DNA of 64,000 nt from Chelativorans salis (GTDB taxonomy: Bacteria; Pseudomonadota; Alphaproteobacteria; Rhizobiales; Rhizobiaceae): positions 62,001 to 126,000 of the forward strand of contig NZ_JAOCZP010000004.1 of assembly GCF_025336525.1 (NCBI RefSeq). The letters are read 5' to 3'. The notes below the pieces were generated by a model. It was given only the letters and a program-made list of their open reading frames with translations, was not told the origin of the DNA and did no database searches. This document shows, one piece after another, positions 34,901-42,816 of this stretch. A program made the position numbers and the translations under genes. How positions within the stretch are numbered: position 1 is the stretch's first letter; each line of letters opens with the position of its first letter.

Positions 34901-35518
34901 ATGACGATCAGATTTCATCAACACGACCTGCCGGACCTCGCCAGATACGATGTCGAGGCGGTGGCCATCGATACCGAGACGCTGGGCCTGAAGCCCCGTC
35001 GCGACCGGCTCTGCGTGGTCCAGCTTTCGCCGGGCGACGGCACGGCCGATGTTGTGCAGATCACCGCTGGGCAGAAGCGGGCGCCCAACCTCGTTGCGCT
35101 TCTGCGCAACCAGCGGATCACCAAACTCTTCCACTACGCCCGCTTCGACCTCGCGGTGCTCTACTACACCTTCGGCACCATGCCGCAGCCGGTCTTCTGC
35201 ACCAAGATCGCCTCGCGGCTGACCCGCACCTATACGGACCGGCACGGGCTCAAGGATATCTGTTCGGAGCTGCTCGGGATCGGCCTGTCCAAGGCACAGC
35301 AGTCCTCGGACTGGGCGGCGGAAAAGCTCTCGCCCGAGCAGCTCGAATACGCGGCATCGGACGTGCTCTATCTTCATCGCCTGCGTGACGTTCTCGTCGA
35401 GCGCCTGAAGCGCGAGAATCGCACGCGCGAAGCCGAAGCCTGCTTCAAGTTCCTGCCGACACGAGCGAAGCTGGACCTGATGGGCTGGGACGAAGAGGAC
35501 ATCTTCGCTCATAGCTGA
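34901..35518 (+). CDS. Ribonuclease D-like 3'-5' exonuclease (short form)
   Basis: A 205-residue DEDD exonuclease related to RNase D. The acidic residues fall in AIDTETLGLKPRRDRL (Asp and Glu), KLFHYARFDLAVL (Asp) and the final YAASDVLYLHRLRDVLVE (Asp with Tyr upstream). RNase D proper has HRDC domains after the nuclease, giving about 380 residues; they are missing here, as in the short alphaproteobacterial form. It likely trims tRNA or other small RNA 3' ends. It starts 2 bp after the dipeptidase stop. Confidence 0.88.
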   Translation: MTIRFHQHDLPDLARYDVEAVAIDTETLGLKPRRDRLCVVQLSPGDGTADVVQITAGQKRAPNLVALLRNQRITKLFHYARFDLAVLYYTFGTMPQPVFCTKIASRLTRTYTDRHGLKDICSELLGIGLSKAQQSSDWAAEKLSPEQLEYAASDVLYLHRLRDVLVERLKRENRTREAEACFKFLPTRAKLDLMGWDEEDIFAHS

Positions 35519-35607
35519 GGGCGAGAGGCGCCCTGTCTGCAAGGGGAAGGCAACGTTTCTCCCGCATATATACACATATATAACCGTTTACGGAAAAACT
35601 ACCGCCG

Positions 35608-35622
35608 TTAAGGTATCGTTAA
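35608..35622 (+). promoter_or_regulatory. CtrA-type box TTAA-N7-TTAA
   Basis: TTAA at 35608-35611 and TTAA at 35619-35622 are spaced by exactly seven bases, the core of the CtrA recognition site in alphaproteobacteria. It lies 46 bp upstream of the GGDEF-EAL gene. The surrounding 149-bp gap is AT-rich for this genome (TATATACACATATATAA at about 35565). Confidence 0.55.
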
Positions 35623-35667
35623 GTATTCGCCGCTTAGGGCTGCACAATTGCTCCCTGAGAGGTTTTC

Positions 35668-37869
35668 ATGCGTCGCCTTTCCCCTGATACTTTAACCTCC
35701 CGTATCACCATTGCGATCTCTCTTCTGGCTGCGTTGGCGGCTGCACTCTTTATCGGCTTCGCCTTGCTCGCCGCGTTTAAGGCGGACGAAGCGGCCCTTG
35801 CAAAGCAGAAAATCCTTGTTCGGCAAGGCCTTTCGGCCCTTGCGACCTCGGTCTCGCGCGAGCAGGAAAGCGTCAGCGTTTGGGACGAAGCGGTGATGCG
35901 CACGGCTGCCAATGACCGGCTCTGGCTCGCGGAAAACCTTGCGCGCTGGATGCACCGCTTCTTCGACCATGACCGCAGCTACGTCGTCGATTCCCGCGAC
36001 AATCTCATCTTCGCTGCACGCGCAGGCAGAGCCGTGGAGCCGCCGACTTTCCTGAAGGACGAGGCGGCCGCCGGGGAGGTGATTGCGCATGTGCGGGCGC
36101 AGCTCAAGAACCGGCGCGGCGAAGTTGGCGGCGAGGCCATGGTGCCGCGCTTTCAAATCAACGGCAGCGATGTTCGTGAGATCGACGGCAGGCCTGCCGT
36201 TGTGAGCGCCCGGCCCCTCCTCCCCCATTCCGAACAGGTCAGCGTGCCGGAAGGAGAGGAATATATCTTCGTCGCAGTGAAATTCCTGGACGGGCCGGCG
36301 AAGGAGGAGGTTGCGCATCACTCCCTGATCTCCGACCTTCGCTACATTTCCGCACAGAACGTCGTGCCGCCCCCGGCGAATGTGCCTATCACTTGGCGCA
36401 ACGGGCACCGGATCGGCTATTTCGTCTGGGATCCGGACCGCCCGGGCAACACGCTTATCCGCCAGGTCGCGCCGTGGGGTGCTTTTGCGCTCGTCATCGC
36501 GTTTGCGGTGGGGGGCTGGCAGGCGCGCGGCCTGCGACGCGCCTCAAGCGAGTTGCACGCCAGCGAGGCGCGGGCCCGGCATCTGGCTTATCACGACGTG
36601 CTCACGGGCCTTCCCAACCGCGCACTCTTCGAGGAGCGCCTGGACGCGATCCTGCGCCGGGTTCGGCAGGGAGATGGCGAGGCAGCGCTCCTCTTCCTCG
36701 ACCTCGATCGTTTCAAGAACGTCAACGATACGCTGGGCCATCGCGCCGGCGACCAACTCATGCGTGAAGCCGCCTCCAGATTGCGGGAGACGGTTGGTGA
36801 AGCGGGTACAGTCGCGCGCGTGGGGGGTGACGAGTTCGCCATCGTCATCGCATCCGACCGCCCACATGAGACCGCCGGCGCCGTGTCGGAGCGCCTGGTG
36901 ACCGCGCTCACGGCCCCTTTCCATCTGGGAGAGGATATCGTGCATGTGGGCGTCAGCATCGGCGTCGCCACAGCGCCGGTCGCCGCCATCTGCCGCGAAG
37001 AGCTCCTGCGCAAGGCGGACATCGCCCTCTACGAAGCTAAGAAGCGCGGCCGGGGTCGCTATCAGCTCTTCTCCGACACGATGGACGACATCGTGAAGCA
37101 GCGCCAGTCGGTGGAGGCAGACCTGCGCAAGGCGTTGGCAAGCGGCGGCGAACTTGAGCTCGTCTACCAGCCTCTGCATTCGGCTGAAGGCGTGCTTACC
37201 GGCGTGGAGGCGCTGCTGCGCTGGAACCATCCGGTGCATAGGTCGATCTCGCCGTCTTTTCTAATCACCATCGCCGAGGAATGCGGGCTCATCGCTCAGA
37301 TCGGGGACTGGGTGCTTGACGAAGCCTGTCGCACGGCCACCCGCATTCCCGTGCCATGGATCGCCGTCAACGTTTCGCCCGTCCAACTCCGCGACCGCAA
37401 CTTCGCCAACCGCTGCCTCGGCATCATTGCGCAACACAATATCGATCCGCGGCGCATCCAGGTTGAGATCACGGAGGCGGTCGTCATCGACGATCCGGAA
37501 ATCGCCGGCGCCACGCTGCGCCAGCTGCGTGCAGCGGGCGTTCGCGTGGCGCTCGATGATTTCGGCACCGGCTATTCATCGATGAGCTATCTGCGCGACT
37601 ACCCGCTCGACCGGCTGAAGATCGACCGCTTTTTCGTGCAGGCGCTTTGCGAGGGAGAGGAGGGGCGGGCAATCGTCGCGGCGGTGATCGAAATGGCCCG
37701 CGCCCTGAAGCTGGAGGTCACGGCTGAGGGTGTCGAGACTGCCGAACAACACGCGATGCTCAGGGACATGGGCTGCAATGAAATGCAGGGCTATCTCTTC
37801 TCGCGACCGCTCACTGCAGCCGTCCTTGCCGAACGCTTCTTCCCAACCAACGCAGAGCAGCGCGCATAG
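35668..37869 (+). CDS. Membrane-bound GGDEF-EAL cyclic-di-GMP protein with periplasmic CHASE4-like sensor
   Basis: A 733-residue protein with two domains of cyclic-di-GMP metabolism. A membrane segment at about residues 12-34 and a second at about 270-290 bracket a periplasmic sensor of CHASE4 type (AVMRTAANDRLWLAENLARWMHRFFDHDRSYVVD). The GGDEF domain starts near HLAYHDVLTGLPNRALFEERL, with an intact active site VGGDEFAIV near residue 387. The EAL domain has an intact GVEALLRW near 512, ITEAVVID and ALDDFGTGYSS, so both synthesis and hydrolysis could occur. A GAGAGG box precedes the ATG. A CtrA-type box lies upstream. Confidence 0.93.
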   Translation: MRRLSPDTLTSRITIAISLLAALAAALFIGFALLAAFKADEAALAKQKILVRQGLSALATSVSREQESVSVWDEAVMRTAANDRLWLAENLARWMHRFFDHDRSYVVDSRDNLIFAARAGRAVEPPTFLKDEAAAGEVIAHVRAQLKNRRGEVGGEAMVPRFQINGSDVREIDGRPAVVSARPLLPHSEQVSVPEGEEYIFVAVKFLDGPAKEEVAHHSLISDLRYISAQNVVPPPANVPITWRNGHRIGYFVWDPDRPGNTLIRQVAPWGAFALVIAFAVGGWQARGLRRASSELHASEARARHLAYHDVLTGLPNRALFEERLDAILRRVRQGDGEAALLFLDLDRFKNVNDTLGHRAGDQLMREAASRLRETVGEAGTVARVGGDEFAIVIASDRPHETAGAVSERLVTALTAPFHLGEDIVHVGVSIGVATAPVAAICREELLRKADIALYEAKKRGRGRYQLFSDTMDDIVKQRQSVEADLRKALASGGELELVYQPLHSAEGVLTGVEALLRWNHPVHRSISPSFLITIAEECGLIAQIGDWVLDEACRTATRIPVPWIAVNVSPVQLRDRNFANRCLGIIAQHNIDPRRIQVEITEAVVIDDPEIAGATLRQLRAAGVRVALDDFGTGYSSMSYLRDYPLDRLKIDRFFVQALCEGEEGRAIVAAVIEMARALKLEVTAEGVETAEQHAMLRDMGCNEMQGYLFSRPLTAAVLAERFFPTNAEQRA

Positions 37870-37873
37870 GCGC

Positions 37874-39019
37874 CTACTCGGCCGCCATCCGCACCGGTGC
37901 ACGGACTTCGCCCCGCCGCTCGATCCGCGCCCACGCCGGACGCTCGAACAGAAAACGGCCGTAGCCCGACCACTGCACGAGGCAGTAGAGCACTACCGGC
38001 CCAGTCACGCCCGCGAGAGTGACGAGAAGCGAGACCAGTCCAACATCGGCGACCAGCCCCGTCTTCAAGAGAAGGACGCGGGTTGCCGCCATGGGCAGGA
38101 AAAAGGCGAGATAGACGACGATCGAATGCGCCCCGAGCCACGTCAGCCAGTGCATCGGCCTGAGCAGCGAAAACAGCGCCGCCGAGCCGACGATGACGGC
38201 GGCGCCTGCCAGCCCCAGCAAGAGCGAGACGACCGGCAGTTCCGAATACCCTCCGGTAGCACCGGAATTGCCGAGATCGGGCTGCAGCCAAGCCGACAGC
38301 GCGGCGGGCGCCGGCGTGAAGACCAGAAGCCCGTGAAGCAGCGCCCAGGCGAGGCAAAACCCAAGGAAGACGCCGGGCCGCGTGCGAACCCAGGCGGCGA
38401 AGACGAAGACATGGGACGCGAAAGCATAGCCGACGAAGAGATATACATAGCGGCCGCAGAACTCGTCGATGAGAACCGAGCCTGTGTGGATGGGGAGCGC
38501 CTCCAACAGCGCAGCGCCGGCGAAAACGAGCCACACCGGAAGCGCCTTGACGAGCCGCGTGAAGACGAAGAAGACCGGCAGGAGATAGATGAACCAAAGG
38601 GTGCCGAACGGTTCGACATAGGCCGTGAGGTAGGTGCCGAACGCGCGGCCCCAGCCTTCTTCCATTGCGATCGCCGGGGCTTTGAAGGCGAACTGGATCG
38701 TCAGCCACAGGACGTAGAAATACGCGAAATGCACCACCCGGCGGTCAAGAAAGCGCCGCCAGGGGCGGTCGATGACGAGGCCCAGGAACAGGCCGGAGAT
38801 GAGGAAGAAATCCGGCATGCGGAAGGGGCGGGCGAAAGCCACCACCCAGTGCATGAAGCCCTCGCGACCTGCTGCCAGTTCCACGCCCAGGGTCGAATGC
38901 ATCATGACGACCATGATGATGCACAGGCCCTTGGCGGCATCGACCCAGTCGACACGCGACCGTTCAGGTGTATCGGTAGGTTCCTGCAACGCCGCCTCTC
39001 CCGCCACTCTTTCGCGCAT
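37874..39019 (-). CDS. Acyltransferase 3-family membrane protein
   Basis: A 381-residue inner-membrane protein with about ten hydrophobic helices, of the acyltransferase 3/OpgC type. These transfer acetyl or succinyl groups onto exported sugars. The start of the fold is VDWVDAAKGLCIIMVVMMHSTLGVEL, including the conserved His and Asp positions, followed by RPFRMPDFFLISGLFLG with the usual Arg. The C-terminal tail is short and basic. The start ATG at 39019 lies in a 139-bp region shared with the divergent PBP1A gene, which also contains a CtrA-type box. The acceptor sugar is unknown. Confidence 0.85.
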   Translation of the reverse strand: MRERVAGEAALQEPTDTPERSRVDWVDAAKGLCIIMVVMMHSTLGVELAAGREGFMHWVVAFARPFRMPDFFLISGLFLGLVIDRPWRRFLDRRVVHFAYFYVLWLTIQFAFKAPAIAMEEGWGRAFGTYLTAYVEPFGTLWFIYLLPVFFVFTRLVKALPVWLVFAGAALLEALPIHTGSVLIDEFCGRYVYLFVGYAFASHVFVFAAWVRTRPGVFLGFCLAWALLHGLLVFTPAPAALSAWLQPDLGNSGATGGYSELPVVSLLLGLAGAAVIVGSAALFSLLRPMHWLTWLGAHSIVVYLAFFLPMAATRVLLLKTGLVADVGLVSLLVTLAGVTGPVVLYCLVQWSGYGRFLFERPAWARIERRGEVRAPVRMAAE

Positions 39020-39075
39020 GATAGCGCACGCGGCAGTCGAAACGGTTAAGCGCCGGGCGCGGCCCCAAAAGAGAC

Positions 39076-39090
39076 TTAACGCCCCCTTAA
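39076..39090. promoter_or_regulatory. CtrA-type box TTAAC-N6-TTAA in the acyltransferase/PBP1A gap
   Basis: TTAA at 39076-39079 and TTAA at 39087-39090 are separated by seven bases, and the first half extends to TTAAC as in the full CtrA consensus. It lies 68 bp upstream of the PBP1A start and 57 bp upstream of the divergent acyltransferase start. Confidence 0.55.
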
Positions 39091-39158
39091 ATACCCGCAG
39101 CTAGCGTGCATCGCAGCATGAGTCGTACTGACAGCGGCGGACCGAGGATCAAGAACAC

Positions 39159-41282
39159 GTGGCCAGGCGCAAGGGAAAGCGGCGGATAGAGCCGACATTT
39201 GGCGCCCCCGCCTCAAAGCGCGGGCGCGCGCCCTCGGTCAGCCGATCGGATCGCATGCGGCCGCCCACACGCCGAAAGACAAAGCAGAGGTCCTCGCGAC
39301 GACGCACTGGGCGCGCCCGGCGGCGCGGTTTCTTCGGCTTTCTGCGCGGCTTCGTTTATTGGTCGCTGGTGCTGGTCCTGTGGGCAGGCATCGCGGGCGC
39401 GGCAGTCGCCGCCTACTACGGCGCCCAGATGCCGAGCGCCACCACCTGGACCATCCCGGACCGACCGCCCAACGTGAAGATCGTCTCGGCCGGGGGCAGG
39501 CTGATCGGAAATCGCGGCATGACCGGCGGGGAAGCTGTCGGACTGCATGAGATGTCGCCGTATATCCCGCAGGCCGTCATCGCTATCGAGGACAGGCGCT
39601 TCTACTCCCATTGGGGCGTCGACCCCATCGGGCTTGCCCGCGCCATGGTGGAAAACGTCGTGCAAGGCCGCCTCACCCAAGGCGGCTCCACCATCACCCA
39701 GCAATTGGCCAAGAACCTGTTCCTGGAGCCCGACCGCACCATAAAGCGCAAGGTGCAGGAGGTGCTGCTGGCCCTCTGGCTGGAGCAAAAGCACTCGAAG
39801 AACCAGATCCTGGAGATGTATCTCAACCGCGTCTATTTCGGCTCCGGTGCCTATGGCGTGGAGGCGGCCTCGCGGCGCTATTTCAACAAGCCTGCCCATG
39901 ATGTCACACTTGCGGAGGCTGCTCTTCTGGCGGGCCTCCTGAAGGCGCCCTCGCGGCTGTCGCCGGCGCGCGACCCGCAGGCCGCCGAAGGACGTGCACA
40001 GGTAGTGCTTGCCGCCATGCGCGAACAGGGCATGATCGGCGACAGCCAACTTGCCGCGGCCATCAGCGCACCGGCCACCCGCGCCGCCGCCTACTGGACA
40101 GGCTCGCAGCATTACGTCGCCGATCGCGTGATGGAGGAACTGCCGGGTCTCATCGGCAATATCAAGGAAGACGTCGTCGTTCATACCACGGTCGATCTTG
40201 GCCTGCAGAAGCTGGCGGAAAACTCCATCCGGCAGCTGATAGATGAGAAGGGTAGGGAGCTTGCGGTGAGCCAGGGCGCGCTCGTCTCGATCGACGGCTC
40301 AGGCGCGGTGCGTGCCATGGTCGGCGGCTACGACTATGCGAACAGCCAGTTCGATCGTGCATCGGAAGCGCGCCGGCAGCCCGGCTCCGCATTCAAGCCC
40401 TTTGTCTATATGGCCGCTCTCGAACAGGGCCGTACGCCGCAAAGCGTACGCAATGATGCGCCCGTAAAAATCGGCAAGTGGGCGCCGTCCAACTACAAGG
40501 ACAAGTACTACGGCCGCGTCACGCTGGCCGAGGCACTGGCCCGCTCGCTCAACTCGGTGGCTGCGCAGCTCGTCATGGAAGTAGGGCCCGAGGCGGCGGT
40601 CGAAGTCGCGCACCGCATGGGCATTGAATCGAAACTGACGGCCAACGCCTCCATCGCGCTGGGGACTTCGGAGGTGACACCTTTGGAGCTGACAGCGGCA
40701 TACGTGCCCTTCGCCAATGGCGGCTATCGGCCCGAGGTGCACTTCATCAACCGGGTGATCACCACTTCTGGCGCATTGCTCCACGAGCACGAGACAGGAC
40801 GTTTGCCCCGCGTGGCAAGCCCCGAAGTCGTCGGCATGATGAACGCCATGATGGCCGACACGATTGAATACGGTAGCGGGAAGGCTGCTGCTTTCGGCTG
40901 GCCCGCCGCCGGCAAGACAGGCACGACGCAAGGCTCGCGCGATGCCTGGTTCGTCGGTTACACCTCCAACCTGGTCACCGGCGTGTGGTTCGGCAACGAC
41001 GACGCCCGTGCGACCAAGGCGACGGGCAGTTCCCTGCCCGTCCTCGCCTGGCGTGAGTTCATGACCGCCGCCCATAAGGGCGTGTCCGTTGCCGCCTTGC
41101 CGGGAAACTGGCGGCCAGGCCAGCCGGCCGAGCAGCCCGTGCCGCAGCGCGCCGTCGCCGACAACAATGCGCCTCCGACCGTCCCCTCTTCCGCCGGCGG
41201 CCGTCCGGTTCCGCCTGCCGACGTCGGGGGACCAAATCCGAAGCGCCAGCTCTCCATTCTCGATATCATCCTCGGCAACTGA
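39159..41282 (+). CDS. Penicillin-binding protein 1A-type transglycosylase/transpeptidase
   Basis: A 707-residue class A PBP that polymerises and crosslinks peptidoglycan in the periplasm. A very basic cytoplasmic N-terminus (about 55 residues) precedes one membrane helix, WSLVLVLWAGIAGAAVAAYYG. The transglycosylase domain has AIEDRRFYSHWGVDPIGLARA and GGSTITQQLAKNLFL. The transpeptidase has SxxK in RQPGSAFKPFVYMAAL, SLNS as the SxN motif, and GKTGTTQGSRDAWFVG. A Pro-rich C-terminal tail follows. The start is GTG at 39159, with GAGG eleven bases upstream. A CtrA-type box upstream suggests cell-cycle control. Confidence 0.93.
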   Translation: MARRKGKRRIEPTFGAPASKRGRAPSVSRSDRMRPPTRRKTKQRSSRRRTGRARRRGFFGFLRGFVYWSLVLVLWAGIAGAAVAAYYGAQMPSATTWTIPDRPPNVKIVSAGGRLIGNRGMTGGEAVGLHEMSPYIPQAVIAIEDRRFYSHWGVDPIGLARAMVENVVQGRLTQGGSTITQQLAKNLFLEPDRTIKRKVQEVLLALWLEQKHSKNQILEMYLNRVYFGSGAYGVEAASRRYFNKPAHDVTLAEAALLAGLLKAPSRLSPARDPQAAEGRAQVVLAAMREQGMIGDSQLAAAISAPATRAAAYWTGSQHYVADRVMEELPGLIGNIKEDVVVHTTVDLGLQKLAENSIRQLIDEKGRELAVSQGALVSIDGSGAVRAMVGGYDYANSQFDRASEARRQPGSAFKPFVYMAALEQGRTPQSVRNDAPVKIGKWAPSNYKDKYYGRVTLAEALARSLNSVAAQLVMEVGPEAAVEVAHRMGIESKLTANASIALGTSEVTPLELTAAYVPFANGGYRPEVHFINRVITTSGALLHEHETGRLPRVASPEVVGMMNAMMADTIEYGSGKAAAFGWPAAGKTGTTQGSRDAWFVGYTSNLVTGVWFGNDDARATKATGSSLPVLAWREFMTAAHKGVSVAALPGNWRPGQPAEQPVPQRAVADNNAPPTVPSSAGGRPVPPADVGGPNPKRQLSILDIILGN

Positions 41283-41343
41283 GCGCGCTCGCAAGACGGC
41301 TATCGCATTCGCCGCCCACAGCCATTACATAGGCAGGACCTTC

Positions 41344-42105
41344 ATGGAGAGCGCGGTGAGCGACATCGACGACAGAAAAACGCTGGTGCTGACGGGCGCA
41401 AGCCGCGGCATTGGCCATGCAACAGTCAAGCGCTTCTCGCGTGACGGCTGGCGTGTCATCACCTGCTCCAGGCAGCCCTTCGCGGAAGACTGCCCCTGGC
41501 CCGCCGGTCCCGAGGATCATATCCAGCTCGACCTGTCCGACCAGGAAGGCGTGGGCATCGCCATTGGCGAGATCCGTCACAGGCTTACTGCCAACGGCGG
41601 CCGGCTCGACGCGCTGGTCAACAACGCCGCCATCTCACCCAAACTGGATGGCGGCAAGCGCATGAACTCCATCGATACGCCCATGCATGTGTGGCGCGAC
41701 GTCTTTCAGGTGAACTTCTTCGCCCCCATCATGCTGGCGCGCGGCCTTTTCAAGGAGCTTTCCACCGCACAAGGCTCCATCGTCAACGTCACATCCATCG
41801 TCGGCAGCCGCGTGCACCCGTTCGCCGGCACCGCCTACGCCACCTCCAAGGCCGCGCTCGCCGCGCTGACGCGCGAGATGGCGGCTGACTTCGGCCCGCA
41901 CGACATCCGCGTCAACGCCATCGCCCCGGGCGAGATCGAGACCTCCATCCTTTCACCCGGCACCGACAAGCTGGTGGAGACCATCCCGCTGCGCCGTGTC
42001 GGCCAGACAGCGGAAGTGGCCGACACGATCTTCTTCCTGTGCTCCGGCAGCGCATCCTACGTGACGGGAGCGGAGATCCATATCAACGGCGGGCAGCACG
42101 TCTGA
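41344..42105 (+). CDS. SDR-family oxidoreductase
   Basis: A 253-residue short-chain dehydrogenase. The dinucleotide-binding TGASRGIGHATVKRF, the NNAAISPK loop, the catalytic Ser in VNVTSIVGSR, the Tyr-x-x-x-Lys in TAYATSKAALAALTREM and the C-terminal NAIAPGEIETSIL/YVTGAEIHINGG motifs are all present. The enzyme should reduce or oxidise a carbonyl with NAD(P)H; the substrate is unknown. The ATG at 41344 starts it, 61 bp after the PBP1A stop. It converges on the host-attachment gene; a CCTTACGTAAGG palindrome lies between them at 42116-42127. Confidence 0.92.
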   Translation: MESAVSDIDDRKTLVLTGASRGIGHATVKRFSRDGWRVITCSRQPFAEDCPWPAGPEDHIQLDLSDQEGVGIAIGEIRHRLTANGGRLDALVNNAAISPKLDGGKRMNSIDTPMHVWRDVFQVNFFAPIMLARGLFKELSTAQGSIVNVTSIVGSRVHPFAGTAYATSKAALAALTREMAADFGPHDIRVNAIAPGEIETSILSPGTDKLVETIPLRRVGQTAEVADTIFFLCSGSASYVTGAEIHINGGQHV

Positions 42106-42146
42106 GGCGGCGGCGCCTTACGTAAGGGGAATTGAACCGCCGAACC

Positions 42147-42596
42147 CTATTCTTTCGTTAGGACCCGCTCGATCTCCCACACCGAATGCTTGGTCAGCGT
42201 CTTCGGTACCTCGCCCGCCACTCGGTCGCTCACCTCCTTGTGCAGCGCTTTGCGCAGGGCACCCAGCACTAGGGGCGGGGCGACCAGGATGATCTTCTCG
42301 AACCGCCGGCGATGGGCGAGGTGATAAAGCCTATCGGCGATCTCCTCGGCGAAGCGCTCCTTTTCGATGCGGTGCCAGTCGGTTTCGTCGAAGCCGCTCT
42401 TGTGCACGTTCGCCGCGTCCAGATAGCGGCCCGGCGTATCCGTGCCCTGCTCGCGGGTGGGCGGGTTCTCGTCGTGCATCTCGCGCACCACCTCCAGATT
42501 GGGATAGCGGGGATCTCCTTCGTTGCGCAGAAGCAGTGCCTTTTCTCCATCCGCCACCAAAAGCCAGATGTTGTGCTCAAGTCGGATTTGCGCCAT
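42147..42596 (-). CDS. Host-attachment family protein
   Basis: A 149-residue protein of the host attachment/AtsE-like (baeRF-related) family, described first for plant attachment in Agrobacterium. The N-terminus IRLEHNIWLLVADGEKALLLRNEGD, the Asp-rich AANVHKSGFDETDWHRIEKERFAEEIADRLYHLAHRRRFEKIILVAPPLVLG core and the C-terminal EVPKTLTKHSVWEIERVL are typical. The fold resembles translation release factor eRF1 domain parts. It has no signal peptide. AAGGAGAG lies just before the ATG at 42596, and a GGAAC-N16-CGTT stress promoter lies 40 bp upstream. Confidence 0.87.
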   Translation of the reverse strand: MAQIRLEHNIWLLVADGEKALLLRNEGDPRYPNLEVVREMHDENPPTREQGTDTPGRYLDAANVHKSGFDETDWHRIEKERFAEEIADRLYHLAHRRRFEKIILVAPPLVLGALRKALHKEVSDRVAGEVPKTLTKHSVWEIERVLTKE

Positions 42597-42635
42597 TTCT
42601 CTCTCCTTCGGTGACGGCAGCTTGACCCCACGGAA

Positions 42636-42660
42636 AACGCGGGGCAAGACGCCATGTTCC
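42636..42660 (-). promoter_or_regulatory. EcfG-type stress promoter of the host-attachment gene
   Basis: Read on the reverse strand, GGAAC (42660-42656), 16 bases and CGTT (42639-42636) match the consensus of the alphaproteobacterial general stress sigma factor EcfG/RpoE2. The expected start of transcription lies about 30 bases before the ATG at 42596. Confidence 0.65.
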
Positions 42661-42723
42661 CCACAACGCAACGGCGCGGGGTGGGATGAATTTTCCGCAG
42701 CAACGGCGTGAAGCGCAAAAGCG

Positions 42724-42737
42724 ATTGCCCGGGCAAT
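42724..42737. promoter_or_regulatory. 14-bp perfect palindrome upstream of cysG
   Basis: ATTGCCCGGGCAAT is its own reverse complement. It lies 80 bp before the cysG start, in the gap shared with the divergent host-attachment gene, and may be an operator for the sulfate assimilation operon. Confidence 0.45.
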
Positions 42738-42816
42738 GTCTGGGCGCGAGTGCGTTTCTTCTGAAAAAAGCCGCACGCGGGCACAATCCGGTCCACTGTC
42801 AGGAGAACGCGCACCA

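Noticed and set aside
42116..42127. CCTTACGTAAGG palindrome between convergent genes as a terminator
   Set aside because: It has no loop and no T-tract, so it cannot form a normal terminator hairpin, and it is short enough to be chance.
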